DNA of 64,000 nt from Paenilisteria rustica (lineage in GTDB: Bacteria; Bacillota; Bacilli; Lactobacillales; Listeriaceae), in contig NZ_JABJVM010000004.1 in NCBI RefSeq assembly GCF_013820765.1, forward strand, positions 124,001-188,000, read 5' to 3'. Under the pieces are notes generated by a model. That model did no database searches and was not told where the DNA came from. It worked only from the letters and a program-made list of their open reading frames with translations. Numbering within the stretch: position 1 is the first letter of the stretch; every line of letters starts with the position of its first letter. Of this stretch, positions 43,697 through 54,441 are shown piece after piece. The translations under genes and the position numbers were made by a program.

Positions 43697-44013
43697 TAGA
43701 CATTCACACTCCTTATTGGTTTATTGTTTCATTCAATGTAACGAATTTCCTAACAATATATCTATTGGAAACGATCTCTTTTAAGACCTACTTTCATTAT
43801 ACACCAAAATAGCAAAAAGCAACACACTATTTCAAAAAAAGTTATCCAACTCACACAGATTGAAAGTTGCTCGTTATATGTATGTTACCCTTACTATACC
43901 GCTTTAAAACAAGAATCCGATGAAAAAATAAGCCTTTACATTAGAATTTAATGAGAAATTTGTTAGAATGCCATTGGAAAAGCCACCCTGAACATCAGGA
44001 TGGCTTTTCATCA
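43697..44013. other. Intergenic region upstream of spx
   Basis: About 317 bases. It holds the oppF terminator (43978-44008) and the spx promoter region. No strong consensus pair could be picked out with confidence, and no other gene is visible. Confidence 0.5.
43978..44008 (-). terminator. Terminator of the opp operon
   Basis: AAAAGCCACCCTGA (43978-43991) pairs with TCAGGATGGCTTTT (43995-44008), one G-U pair, 3-base loop. On the minus strand it ends in TTTTCC. It lies 6 bases after the oppF stop. Confidence 0.92.
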
Positions 44014-44979
44014 TTATTCTACTATAGCTGCGGCTGCGGCAGTTAGTTTTGCGTGTTTCTCTTGATAAGTAGCTACTTCTTCAGGAGAACAATACACAAA
44101 ATGTCCTGGTGCGATTTCACGCATCTGTAAATCTTCATTTCCTGTATAATTATGAACCGCTGGATCGTATGTTTTACGAATACGAGTACGTTCATAGTTA
44201 GGATCAGGTAATGGAATCGCGGAAAGTAATGATTCCGTGTACGCATGTAGCGGTGCACGATATAAATCATCAGCTGGTGCTAATTCCACCAATTTACCGA
44301 AATACATCACACCGATACGATCACTAATATATTTAACCATCGACAAATCATGCGCGATAAACAGATAAGTCAGGCCTTTTTCTTTTTGTAATTGTTTTAG
44401 CAGGTTGACGACTTGCGCTTGAATCGAAACGTCCAAGGCAGAAATCGGCTCATCGGCAATGATGAATTCCGGTTGAACAGCCAGCGCACGAGCAATCCCG
44501 ATACGTTGACGTTGCCCACCAGAGAATTCATGTGGATAACGACCAGCGTGTTCCTTGCTCAAACCAACCGTTTCTAACAACTCATAGACTTGATTCGTTA
44601 GCTCAGACGGAGTTTTTGCCAAGCCGTGAATACGAATACCCTCTGCAATGATATCCTTGACTTTCATACGCGGATTTAACGATGCGTACGGATCTTGGAA
44701 AATCATTTGCATTTTGCGACGGAACTCGTGCATCTCTGTACGTGATTTACGACCATGTACATCCACGCCATCGTAAAGTACTTCGCCATCTGTTGCATCA
44801 TATAGACGGATAATCGTACGCCCAGTTGTTGATTTCCCACAACCAGATTCGCCTACAAGACCAAGCGTTTCTCCTTTATAAATATCAAAAGAGATACCAT
44901 CTACAGCGCGGACTTCACTTGCTTTGCCTTTATTAAAGTATTGCTTTAGATTCTTAATTTCGAGTAACTTTTCAGCCAT
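44014..44979 (-). CDS. oppF: Oligopeptide ABC transporter ATP-binding protein OppF
   Basis: A 321-residue ABC ATPase. Walker A is in [18 protein letters not shown]-loop in [12 protein letters not shown], signature in [18 protein letters not shown] and Walker B in [12 protein letters not shown]. The C-terminal extension after residue ~250 ([16 protein letters not shown]) is the oligopeptide-type OppF tail. It overlaps oppD by 8 bases. The last residues are Ala-rich. It powers import of peptides together with OppD. Confidence 0.95.
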   Translation of the reverse strand: MAEKLLEIKNLKQYFNKGKASEVRAVDGISFDIYKGETLGLVGESGCGKSTTGRTIIRLYDATDGEVLYDGVDVHGRKSRTEMHEFRRKMQMIFQDPYASLNPRMKVKDIIAEGIRIHGLAKTPSELTNQVYELLETVGLSKEHAGRYPHEFSGGQRQRIGIARALAVQPEFIIADEPISALDVSIQAQVVNLLKQLQKEKGLTYLFIAHDLSMVKYISDRIGVMYFGKLVELAPADDLYRAPLHAYTESLLSAIPLPDPNYERTRIRKTYDPAVHNYTGNEDLQMREIAPGHFVYCSPEEVATYQEKHAKLTAAAAAIVE

Positions 44980-46051
44980 CTACTTCAACCCCCTTCGCGT
45001 GAACAGCTTGCATACCGGGATGATCCGTTGCAAATTGCTCTTGACGACGTAATACGGCATCAGGAGGCGTTACCTCTGGTGCATCTGGATGCAATAACCA
45101 AGTAGCTGCATAATGCGTGTCAGAGACTTTGTACATTGGTGGTTCTTGTTCTAAATCGATTTGCATCGCGTATCTATTACGAGCCGCAAACGCATCTCCT
45201 TTTGGAGGATCGAGCAAATCAGGAGGCGTACCAGGAATAACAAACAGTTCTTCCTCTTCCGTATCCAAAGTCGGCATCGAACTAATAAGTCCCCACGTAT
45301 ATGGATGTTGCGGATTGTAGAAAATCTCATCTACCGTTCCAATTTCAACAATTTTACCGCCATACATAACCGCTACACGATCGGCTACATTCGCTACAAC
45401 TCCAAGATCATGCGTAATGAAGATAATCGACGTATCAATTTTCTTCTGCAAATCTTTCATCAGGTCCAAAATCTGTGCTTGAATCGTAACATCCAGTGCC
45501 GTTGTTGGCTCATCGGCAATCAGGATTTGCGGATTACAAGCAAGCGAAATCGCGATAACAACACGTTGACGCATACCACCAGAAAACTGATGCGGATATT
45601 GTTTTAAACGTTCTTCTGCATTTGGAATACCAACCAATTGAAGCAAACGAAGCGCCGTTTTCAAGGCTTCCTTCTTCCCAATTTTTTGGTGTTTAATGAT
45701 CGGTTCTGCAATTTGTTTACCGATGGTCATTGTTGGATTTAATGAGGTCATCGGATCTTGGAAAATCATCGAAATTTCTTTACCACGAATTTTTTGCATT
45801 TGTTTTTCAGATGCTTTCGCAATATCTATACCGTTAAATAGGATTTCTCCTGATTTAATTTTGGAATTACTTTCTGGCAATAGGCGCATGATGGACTTAG
45901 TCGTTACGGATTTCCCCGAACCAGACTCACCAACAATCGCTAGCGTCTCCCCTTTAATTAGGTCAAAACTCACGCCACGAATTGCTTTTACTTCACCAGC
46001 ATACGTATGAAACGAGATATGCAAGTCTTTTACTTCTAATAGTTTTTCCAT
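44972..46051 (-). CDS. oppD: Oligopeptide ABC transporter ATP-binding protein OppD
   Basis: A 359-residue ABC ATPase. Walker A is in IVGESGSGKSVTTKSIM, signature in HQFSGGMRQRVVIAISLA and Walker B in ILIADEPTTALDVTIQAQ. The C-terminal oligopeptide/dipeptide extension carries IPGTPPDLLDPPKGDAFA, but the cysteine-rich iron-sulfur-like motif seen in some OppD homologues appears reduced (FAARNRYAM). The ATG follows the oppC stop by 17 bases with a GAGGTGAGG site. Confidence 0.95.
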   Translation of the reverse strand: MEKLLEVKDLHISFHTYAGEVKAIRGVSFDLIKGETLAIVGESGSGKSVTTKSIMRLLPESNSKIKSGEILFNGIDIAKASEKQMQKIRGKEISMIFQDPMTSLNPTMTIGKQIAEPIIKHQKIGKKEALKTALRLLQLVGIPNAEERLKQYPHQFSGGMRQRVVIAISLACNPQILIADEPTTALDVTIQAQILDLMKDLQKKIDTSIIFITHDLGVVANVADRVAVMYGGKIVEIGTVDEIFYNPQHPYTWGLISSMPTLDTEEEELFVIPGTPPDLLDPPKGDAFAARNRYAMQIDLEQEPPMYKVSDTHYAATWLLHPDAPEVTPPDAVLRRQEQFATDHPGMQAVHAKGVEVDG

Positions 46052-46068
46052 TTTTCCTCACCTCACCT

Positions 46069-47088
46069 TTAATCACGCATTTTCGGATCAAACGCATCAC
46101 GTAAGCCGTCAGCAATTAAGTTAAATGCAATCATGATAATACATAGTACGAGCGTTGGATAAAGAACCATATACGGCAGTACTTGCAATGTCTTGTACCC
46201 TTCGCTAATGAGTGTTCCAAGCGATGCCTGTGGTGCAGGAATACCTAACCCGATAAATCCTAGGAAGGCCTCGAAGAAAATCGCACTTGGAATACTAAAC
46301 ATAACGTTAATGATAATAACACCCGATACGTTGGGCAACAAATGCTTGAATAAAATGCTCGGCGTCGAACCACCAAGCGTTTTAGAAGCTAATACAAACT
46401 CTTGATCTTTCAATTTCAAAACTTGTCCACGTACAACCCGCGCCATCGTTATCCAACTCGTCATCGCAATCGCAATGATAATGGACATGATACCGGGATC
46501 GAGGACGAGCAACATGAGGATAACTACAACTAAGTTCGGAATCGCCGAAGCAACCTCCAAAATACGTTGCATAAAGTTATCAACACGACCACCAGAGTAA
46601 CCAGAAATCATACCGTATGTTACCCCAACAAGTAAGTCAAAGAATGCGGCTACTAAACCGATGAATAGTGAAATTTGAGTACCTTTCCAAACACGCGTAA
46701 ATTGGTCACGGCCGAGTGTATCCGTTCCGAACCAATAATACGTTCCTTCAGGTACATTTTTTTGCTTATAAACGTCTACTTCTTCGCCACCAATGTTTTG
46801 CTTACCGTTCCAAAATGGCATATTATCAAAACCTTGAACTTTAGGTGGTAGTGAAGCATTAGGCGTTGTTTGTTCTGAATACGTGTATCCAGAAATCAGC
46901 GGGCCAACAAAAGCCATGATAATAACAAGCGCCAACACGATAATACTCACTAATGCGGCTTTATTTTTTCTGATACGAATCCAAGAATCTTGCATAAAAG
47001 TAAGACTTGGACGTAGAATTTTCTCATGTTCTGCTTCTTGTATATGCGCGGGTTGGAATAATTCTTTTGAAATTTTTGGCTCTGTCAT
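46069..47088 (-). CDS. oppC: Oligopeptide ABC transporter permease OppC
   Basis: A 339-residue permease. An N-terminal cytoplasmic stretch (LTFMQDSWIRIRKNKAALVSI) leads into the first membrane helix. A long extracytoplasmic loop contains TYYWFGTDTLGRDQFTRV, the OppC signature. The EAA loop facing the ATPase is in VRGQVLKLKDQEFVLASKTLGG. It pairs with OppB. The gap to oppB is 2 bases. Confidence 0.95.
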   Translation of the reverse strand: MTEPKISKELFQPAHIQEAEHEKILRPSLTFMQDSWIRIRKNKAALVSIIVLALVIIMAFVGPLISGYTYSEQTTPNASLPPKVQGFDNMPFWNGKQNIGGEEVDVYKQKNVPEGTYYWFGTDTLGRDQFTRVWKGTQISLFIGLVAAFFDLLVGVTYGMISGYSGGRVDNFMQRILEVASAIPNLVVVILMLLVLDPGIMSIIIAIAMTSWITMARVVRGQVLKLKDQEFVLASKTLGGSTPSILFKHLLPNVSGVIIINVMFSIPSAIFFEAFLGFIGLGIPAPQASLGTLISEGYKTLQVLPYMVLYPTLVLCIIMIAFNLIADGLRDAFDPKMRD

Positions 47089-47090
47089 AA

Positions 47091-48017
47091 TTATTTACCT
47101 CCCGACACACGGATACGAGGGTCAATCAATCCGTAAAGAATATCTACCACTAGAATAACGAAAACAAGCATACCTGCAAAGAGTAGCGTAGTTCCCATGA
47201 TTACAGGATAGTCATTGGTTTGTATAGATGACACAAACTGGCTTCCGATACCCGGAATACCAAAGATATTTTCGATAACAAGTGAACCCGTCATCAAGGC
47301 CACAGTTAGAGGTCCGATAACAGTAATAAGTGGAATCAGTGCATTACGAATCGCATGTTTCCAAGCAACTTCCACACGGTTATTCCCTTTCGCTTTTGCA
47401 AGCAACACATAATCCGAACCGAACACATCGATAAGCTCTGTCCTCATAAAACGAGCGGCTGTGGCGAGTGGGAACATGGCAAGCGCAAGTGCTGGCAGTA
47501 TGGTGTATTCAAAGGTACCCCAACCGGCAACCGGCAACCACTGTAATTTTGCGCCGATCCAATACTGTAGCATGGCGGCGAACACGAAGGATGGTATCGA
47601 TTTCCCAAGTATCGCGATAAACGTACTGGTGTAATCGGGCCACTTATTCTGAAACATGGCTGCTACAACCCCTAGTATAATACCAAATAGTAGTCCGAAT
47701 ACAATGGCTTCAACGGCAATTGTAATCGATGGTCCAATCAAGTTTCCTAATATTTCAGATACAGGTCGATTATCCAATTGGAAAGATACCCCTAGATTCC
47801 CTTGTAATAAGTCTCCCATGTAGTGAAGATACTGTACTGGCACTGGATCATTTAGTCCGTACTGGTCGTTCATAATCTGAATTTGTTCTGGCGTCATTTT
47901 AGCTTCGTTTCTATACGGTGAACCTGGTAGATATTGCATTAAAATGAATGTCACCGTTGCAATAATAAACATTGTAATAACCATATATAAGAGCCGTTTC
48001 AATCCATATTTAATCAT
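47091..48017 (-). CDS. oppB: Oligopeptide ABC transporter permease OppB
   Basis: A 308-residue permease with six membrane segments. The N-terminus IKYGLKRLLYMVITMFIIATVTFILMQ and LPGSPYRNEAKMTPEQIQ are OppB-typical. The EAA loop is in LIDVFGSDYVLLAKAKGNN. GGGGG precedes the ATG. It follows oppA1 after a 395-base gap with a terminator-like stem. Confidence 0.95.
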   Translation of the reverse strand: MIKYGLKRLLYMVITMFIIATVTFILMQYLPGSPYRNEAKMTPEQIQIMNDQYGLNDPVPVQYLHYMGDLLQGNLGVSFQLDNRPVSEILGNLIGPSITIAVEAIVFGLLFGIILGVVAAMFQNKWPDYTSTFIAILGKSIPSFVFAAMLQYWIGAKLQWLPVAGWGTFEYTILPALALAMFPLATAARFMRTELIDVFGSDYVLLAKAKGNNRVEVAWKHAIRNALIPLITVIGPLTVALMTGSLVIENIFGIPGIGSQFVSSIQTNDYPVIMGTTLLFAGMLVFVILVVDILYGLIDPRIRVSGGK

Positions 48018-48412
48018 CTCTACACCCCCCGAAAAATTTATTTTGTAGAATATTTTCTTATTTTATCATAAGCCTGCAACCATAGCGAGCTTTGTTTTCT
48101 CAATTCATTGTTTTTTTAAATTCTCGAATCCATTTTGGTCATAAAAGAATACGCTGATGCTTCCTTCTTGTCCCCAAAACATATCAAGTTATCTAAAAAT
48201 TCATTGTGATTATTCTAAACGTAAAACATAATAAACTGAAATCTCAGCGTGTGATACTGATATCAAGAAAAGAGTATCTCCAGATCCTTCTGACCTTATT
48301 AGTTTACTATTCGGATATGTAACACACCCTCATTCATCATTAAAAGAGAGAGTATATAGAATATACTCTCTCAGGTTACAGTCAAGCATTTCTTAAAATG
48401 ATATGCGTTTAC
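48018..48412. other. Intergenic region between oppA1 and oppB
   Basis: Of these 395 bases, the left 320 are AT-rich with no gene seen. The right end carries the oppA1 stem-loop. A separate oppB promoter may lie here, but no strong consensus pair was found. Confidence 0.5.
48341..48372 (-). terminator. Stem-loop after oppA1
   Basis: GAGAGAGTATAT (48346-48357) pairs perfectly with ATATACTCTCTC (48361-48372). On the minus strand it is followed by TTTTAATG. A partial terminator here would give more OppA than permease, as expected for a binding protein. Confidence 0.85.
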
Positions 48413-50080
48413 TTATTTTCCGTCAATATACGTTGTTTTGAACGTATAATCTGGACCAAACGCATTTTTTTGTAGATCTTTCACGTATGGTTGTTGCAAG
48501 AATGCTTTCGCACGTTGGTAAAGTGGTTGAATTGCATAATCTTCTTCAATTAGAATTGGTTCAGCTTTAAGCATTTCATCCCAACGACCTTGTGTATCAC
48601 CAGCAAGTGGGCCTGCAGCTTGGTCGATAATTTTATCGTAAGCGGCATTTGAATAACTCATTCTGTTTTGTGAGTTACCAGTTCTGAACAAGTTCAAGAA
48701 TGTTGATGGATCTTGATAATCAGGACCCCAAGCACTTAGAGAGAAGTCATAATCTTGTTTTTGATCATTTGCTAAACGTATTTTGAATGGTACGTTTTTA
48801 AGCGATACTTTAAGACCAGATAGGTTTTTCTCCCATTGGTTTTGTAAGAACTCACTTGATTTCTTAGCATTTTCAGTATCATCACTTGTAAACTCAAGGT
48901 TTAGAGAAGTAACGCCAAGCTCTTTCAAGCCTTGTGTCCATGCTTTTTTCGCTTCGTCTAAGTTATAAACGCCAACATCGCCAACTTCATCGCGGTAGTC
49001 TTTGTTATCTTTAGGATCGAAAGTGAATTTCTTCGGAACTAAACCGTTAGCTGGGATAGAACCATTTTGTAGTACTGTGTCCACATAGCTTTGTTTATCA
49101 ACAGACAATGCCAATGCTTTACGGATATTTTTATTTGCTAATGGTGTTTTCTTACCATTACGTTCTTGGTTAAATTTAATGTAGAATACAGAAGACTCTT
49201 CTTCTACAGCGTAGTCATCTTTATTTTTGTTTTGTACAGCATATTCAGCTGATAATAGCGCTTTGTCTAATTTATTCGTGTTGTATAAGTTAACACTAGT
49301 TCCAGGATCTTGAACTACTTGCACATTTATTTTATCAAGTTTTACTTTATCTTTGTCCCAATATTTATCGTTTGGTACGAACGCCCAAGTTTTCCCTGTT
49401 CCATTCCAATCTGTTAATTTGAATGGTCCGTTATAAAGGATACTATCGCTATCTAAAGCGTATTTGTCGCCTTTACTTTCAACAAACTTCTGGTTAAGTG
49501 GGAAGAATGTTGGGAAGGCTAATAATGAATCAAAGTAAGCTGCTGGTTGAACCAGTGTTACTTCTAATGTATTGTCGTCGACTGCTTTAATGCCCAATTC
49601 AGAAGGTTTTTTCTCACCTTTGATGATTTCAGAAGCATTTTGAACTAATCCATCAAATAAATAGGAATAAGTTGCTGCTGTTTTTGGATCAACGGCACGT
49701 TGCCATGAGTATACATAATCTTTTGCTGTTACTGGATCTCCGTTAGACCATTTTGCGTCATCACGTAGTTTGAATGTATAAACTTTTTTGTCGTCGCTTA
49801 CTTTTGCTTTCTCAGTAGCGCCTGCAGGTTGTGCTACACCATCTTTATCAAGTGCGTACAGACCTTCATTCGTTTGGTTAATTACGTTTAATCCAACTGC
49901 ATCATCTGCTTTTGTACTATCCGCTGATGGGATAAGAGCTGACTCCATCAAGTTTAATTCTTGCTTGGAATCACTTGAGCCTCCACTAGATTTGGAATCG
50001 CTTCCGCCTCCACATGCTGCCAGTACTAAGCTTAGTACTAATGTTAATCCTAAAACTAAAAACAATTTAGATTTTTTCAT
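48413..50080 (-). CDS. oppA: Oligopeptide-binding lipoprotein OppA (copy 1)
   Basis: A 555-residue solute-binding lipoprotein. The signal peptide KLFLVLGLTLVLSLVLAACGGG has an LAAC lipobox. The SBP_bac_5 fold shows KVYTFKLRDDAKWSNGDPVTAKDYVYSWQRAVDPKTA and YNGPFKLTDWN. It captures peptides for OppBCDF. It is the proximal copy, with its own strong promoter at 50128-50157. The sequence is paralogous to the gene at 50854-52512 (similar throughout, with the same DDAKWS-TPVTA pattern). GGGAGG precedes the ATG. Confidence 0.95.
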   Translation of the reverse strand: MKKSKLFLVLGLTLVLSLVLAACGGGSDSKSSGGSSDSKQELNLMESALIPSADSTKADDAVGLNVINQTNEGLYALDKDGVAQPAGATEKAKVSDDKKVYTFKLRDDAKWSNGDPVTAKDYVYSWQRAVDPKTAATYSYLFDGLVQNASEIIKGEKKPSELGIKAVDDNTLEVTLVQPAAYFDSLLAFPTFFPLNQKFVESKGDKYALDSDSILYNGPFKLTDWNGTGKTWAFVPNDKYWDKDKVKLDKINVQVVQDPGTSVNLYNTNKLDKALLSAEYAVQNKNKDDYAVEEESSVFYIKFNQERNGKKTPLANKNIRKALALSVDKQSYVDTVLQNGSIPANGLVPKKFTFDPKDNKDYRDEVGDVGVYNLDEAKKAWTQGLKELGVTSLNLEFTSDDTENAKKSSEFLQNQWEKNLSGLKVSLKNVPFKIRLANDQKQDYDFSLSAWGPDYQDPSTFLNLFRTGNSQNRMSYSNAAYDKIIDQAAGPLAGDTQGRWDEMLKAEPILIEEDYAIQPLYQRAKAFLQQPYVKDLQKNAFGPDYTFKTTYIDGK

Positions 50081-50127
50081 TAGTAAACCTCCCTTTTTTA
50101 TTTTTCAGAAAAATCATTTCGATTACT

Positions 50128-50157
50128 ATTATACTCTAAAAATTTCAGCTTTGTAAA
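50128..50157 (-). promoter_or_regulatory. Sigma-A promoter of oppA1
   Basis: TTTACA (50157-50152), 18 bases, TATAAT (50133-50128) on the minus strand, 48 bases before the oppA1 ATG. Confidence 0.7.
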
Positions 50158-50718
50158 TTATTTTTTCGAAATATACGAAAACAAGGATGAAAGTTATAAG
50201 TTATTGCAAAATTTCCGCAAGATGACCCAATTAGCCTATTGTAGCACTTTTTTAGTGTGCAAATGGACAAACAAGATTATTTAGCTAAACTATCTTACAA
50301 TTTACTTTTCCCTTTTATTAAGTTTTCTGAATAAATAAATCGATTGAAATAATATCCCCCAGAGCTTCACTGTTTCAGATACGATATGTACTTGAAAACA
50401 ATCTTATTTTGAAAGTATAACGATTCGAAAAGCAATCCACTAATATTTAGTAGGATTATATTTATTTATATACTTTTTTTCGTCATCTGTCTACATAAAT
50501 ACACTAAAAAATAAATAAACTTTTAAAAAAACTTTACAAAGCCTTAATATATGCCATTTCTAACATTTTATTCAATGACAGAAAATTTCACTAGCTTTGT
50601 TAGATATTCGGGGTATTCAGGGTTTCATTTCCAGTTCTAATATAGAAGAAGCATAAAAACTAATATAACACATCCTACTTTCGTGATTAGGTCAGGCATA
50701 TACTTCGGCTTTACGCAA

Positions 50719-50837
50719 AATCGAGCGAAAGCGCTTGTATTCTGCAGATTTGGTGGAACCCGGAAGCGGAGCGTACGATTTGTACGTGAGAACCGGAAGT
50801 CCAGCAAATCTGCGGAATACGAGCGCTTGTCGCCGAT
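50719..50837. repeat. 119-bp long inverted-repeat element (possible dispersed repeat or structured RNA)
   Basis: The left arm (50719-50763) and right arm (50793-50837) are complementary over about 45 positions, with two one-base bulges and some G-U or mismatched positions; AGCGCT, GTATTC and GCAGATTTG match exactly. The 29-base interior contains a second hairpin, CGTAC (772-776) with GTACG (782-786). It lies 17 bases after the oppA2 stop codon, so it could stabilise or end that mRNA, although there is no good T-tract. There is no transposase. I recall similar GGAAGCGGAGCGTAC strings from other Listeria/Enterococcus genomes, but this is memory only. Confidence 0.7.
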
Positions 50838-50853
50838 TTACATTGCTTATGAA

Positions 50854-52512
50854 CTATTTAATATCGATCCATTGATAGGAGTATGGTGCGCCGAATAGAT
50901 GCGTCACGAAGCCTGTCATTTTTGGATTTTGCAATGCTGCTACACCGTTTTGGTAAAGTGGTGCTACAGCTGTATCTTGCTCAATTAGAATCTTCTCTGC
51001 CTGAAGAAGTGTTTTCCAACGTTCTTCTGGTTTTGTTGCTAGCGTTGTTGCTGCTTCTTTTAGCAGTTTGTCGTACTCTGGGTTGGAGTAGCTAGAACGG
51101 TTATAGCTGCTTGTTGTTTCGAATACGCCTAGGAATGTGGATGGATCTTGATAATCTGGGCCCCAACGCGCTAGTTGTAATTCATATTGTTGTGTTTCAT
51201 CCAATTTCAAACGTGATTTGTATGGGACGGTTTTGATATTGATTTTTAGTCCGTCTAGGTTGGTTTCTAGTTCATTTTGGATATATTCGGACATTTTCTT
51301 GCTGAACTCTTGATCATCGCCTAAGAATTCAAGTGTGATATTGTCTTGACCTAGTTCTTGTTTCGCTTTCTTCCAGTATTCTTGCGCTTTGGCTTTGTCG
51401 TATGTTAGCAAATCGCCATTTTCTTTTCGGAAATCTTCTTTTGTTACTGGATTAAATGTGAATTTCGATGGTACTAGTCCGTCGATTGGTTCGGAACCAT
51501 TGGCAAGAACAGTGTCTACCATCGTTTCTTTGTTAATCACCGTTGCGATGGCTTTACGAGCATTTTCATTCGCAAAAATAGTTGATTTACCATCTAATTT
51601 CTGGTTGAATTTCAAGAAGTACACGAATGCATCTAGACTTGATGTAAAGTCTTTATCAGATTGTTTTTGTTTCGCATAGTCACCAGAAAGTGTTGCGCGG
51701 TCTAATTTTCCTGTTGTATATAAGTTAACGGCGCTTCCTGGATCTTTAATTACTTGTAAGTTGATTTTGTCGAGCTTGATATCGCCTTTGTTCCAATACT
51801 TGCTATTCTTCTCGTAAGACCATGATTTGCTCGTATTTGTCCAGCCTTTCATCGTGAATGGACCGTTGTAAATCATGTGATCGCTATCTTTTGCGTAGTC
51901 GGCACCTTGCTTCTCAACATATTCCTCGTTTTGTGGATAGAATGTTGGGAATGTTAGGAGCGAATGGAAATATGGAACGGGCTGTTCTAGCGTTACTTCA
52001 AGCGTTGTATCGTCAATTGCCTTCACGCCGAGTTCTTCCGGTTTCATTTCGCCAGCTGTTATTTTAGCTGCATTTTTTACTACACCGCTAAAAATGACAG
52101 CGTACTCTGCAGCCGTTTTTGGATCTACTATTTTTCTCCATGAATATACGAAATCATTGGCTGTCACAGGTGTGCCGTCTGACCATTTGGCATCATCGCG
52201 CAGTTTGATTGTGTAAACCGTTTGATCGTCATTGATTTGTGGATCCTCTTTTGCAACACCGGGTTGTACTTGATCGTCTTTATCCAAGTAGTACAAACCT
52301 TCGAAAACAGTGTTTTGAGCCGTAAAACTAACACCGTCCGTCCCTTTTTTAGAATCCATCGATGGAATTTCAGCCGATTCCATTAGATTAACCGTCTTCT
52401 TGCCTGACGTGCTGACACTGTCTTTCGTGCTATCGCCGCCTCCACACGCCACAAGTACTGCGGACATAATGGTTAGCATCAATAGTAATACCCAACTTTT
52501 CTTCAACTTCAT
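50854..52512 (-). CDS. Oligopeptide-binding lipoprotein OppA (copy 2)
   Basis: A 552-residue solute-binding lipoprotein. The signal peptide SWVLLLMLTIMSAVLVACGGG has an LVAC lipobox. It shares the SBP_bac_5 pattern with its neighbour (YTIKLRDDAKWSDGTPVTANDFVYSW, NGPFTMKGW). It lies upstream of oppA1 on the same strand but 770 bases away, with a long hairpin between, so it is a separate unit. It may use the same OppBCDF permease with another peptide range, or bind a signal peptide. AGAGGAT precedes the ATG at 52512. Confidence 0.92.
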   Translation of the reverse strand: MKLKKSWVLLLMLTIMSAVLVACGGGDSTKDSVSTSGKKTVNLMESAEIPSMDSKKGTDGVSFTAQNTVFEGLYYLDKDDQVQPGVAKEDPQINDDQTVYTIKLRDDAKWSDGTPVTANDFVYSWRKIVDPKTAAEYAVIFSGVVKNAAKITAGEMKPEELGVKAIDDTTLEVTLEQPVPYFHSLLTFPTFYPQNEEYVEKQGADYAKDSDHMIYNGPFTMKGWTNTSKSWSYEKNSKYWNKGDIKLDKINLQVIKDPGSAVNLYTTGKLDRATLSGDYAKQKQSDKDFTSSLDAFVYFLKFNQKLDGKSTIFANENARKAIATVINKETMVDTVLANGSEPIDGLVPSKFTFNPVTKEDFRKENGDLLTYDKAKAQEYWKKAKQELGQDNITLEFLGDDQEFSKKMSEYIQNELETNLDGLKINIKTVPYKSRLKLDETQQYELQLARWGPDYQDPSTFLGVFETTSSYNRSSYSNPEYDKLLKEAATTLATKPEERWKTLLQAEKILIEQDTAVAPLYQNGVAALQNPKMTGFVTHLFGAPYSYQWIDIK

Positions 52513-52755
52513 AACTTAATCCTCTCCCTCTTTAGAGTGTAGAATCACTATATACTATTTTTTCAGAAAAATAAAGTATTTTTTATAAATTTGATTACTT
52601 TTATTTTTTTACATAAATGCAAATACCTTGCGCACGTTGACCTTTTGACGTATTAAAGCAATAGAAATTTTTATTACATAAGCCGATGCTAGATGGTATT
52701 TTGAGTGGATTTATGATAGAGTTAGGATAGAATTTTTGATAGGAAGGTGACATAT

Positions 52756-53106
52756 TTGCTCAAGCGTGTAATCATTTTTACGGTTATTCAGGAGATTTTG
52801 ATATTCTTTCTGATGCTCTCTTTTTACTGGAATATCTCGTTACTTTACTATATAAATGTTTCCTTTATCGTGGCAGCAATTGTATTTGTAGTGGGTCTAA
52901 TACTTTATGTGATGCAGTCTGGTTTCTTTGATTTAATACATACTGGCATGCGCAAAATTACGAGGAAAATGCGTCGGGAAGAGGAAAGTGAATTTGCGGA
53001 TGTGCCGTTATCTGAGCTGATGAATGTCGGTTATGTGAGTCTTTTACTTAGTTCGCTGACTGTGCTGGCAACAAGCTTTATTGCGCTCGCGATTTACTAT
53101 AGTTAA
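52756..53106 (+). CDS. DUF3899-like small membrane protein
   Basis: A protein of about 116 residues with two membrane segments before the middle (IIFTVIQEILIFFLMLSF, VSFIVAAIVFVVGLILYVM), a basic cytoplasmic stretch (MRKITRKMRREEESEF) and one C-terminal segment (VSLLLSSLTVLATSFIALAIYY). This matches the layout of DUF3899 proteins, and in L. monocytogenes a gene of this kind precedes trpS. The start is probably TTG 52756, with GGAAGG 8 bases upstream; GTG 52747 lies on that site. Function unknown. Confidence 0.78.
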   Translation: MLKRVIIFTVIQEILIFFLMLSFYWNISLLYYINVSFIVAAIVFVVGLILYVMQSGFFDLIHTGMRKITRKMRREEESEFADVPLSELMNVGYVSLLLSSLTVLATSFIALAIYYS

Positions 53107-53110
53107 AGCA

Positions 53111-53139
53111 TTGACGCAGTGTTTATTCCTTGGTATTAT
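53111..53139 (+). promoter_or_regulatory. Promoter of the trpS T-box leader
   Basis: TTGACG (53111-53116), 17 bases, TATTAT (53134-53139) with an extended TG just before. Confidence 0.65.
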
Positions 53140-53159
53140 TGAGTTATATAATTGAAATG

Positions 53160-53415
53160 TGTTAGCAAAGAGAAGAGTATGGCTGGGTAACGCTTTTTAG
53201 AGAGTCTGTGGTTGGTGTGAACAGATAACGACCTTGCTTGAATGGGTTCTTTGGCATCATTTGTGAATATGGAAGTAGCAAATGACGGGTTAGACCGTTA
53301 ACTCTAGAGATGATTTTTCATTTCGCTAAGTGACTCTGTTTCGGAGTACTTAGGGTGGTACCGCGGATATAACGTTCGTCCCTATTTTTATGTGGGGATG
53401 GGCGTTTTTTTGTAG
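53160..53415 (+). promoter_or_regulatory. T-box leader of trpS (Trp specifier)
   Basis: The T-box core AGGGTGGTACCGCG is at 53352-53365. The probable specifier TGG is at 53243-53245 within GAATGGGTTC. The terminator follows the T-box: AACGTTCGTCCCTA pairs with TGGGGATGGGCG (G-U rich) and ends in TTTTTTT (53371-53415). Uncharged tRNA-Trp should stabilise the antiterminator and turn on trpS. All parts lie in the normal order between the promoter and the gene. Confidence 0.95.
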
Positions 53416-53419
53416 TTAA

Positions 53420-54439
<1,020 letters not shown>

Positions 54440-54441
54440 GT

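Larger units (their letters stand above)
50081..50853. other. Long intergenic region between the two oppA genes
   Basis: About 770 bases. It holds the oppA1 promoter (50128-50157), about 500 bases of AT-rich sequence without a visible gene, and the 119-bp inverted-repeat element (50719-50837). Confidence 0.6.
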
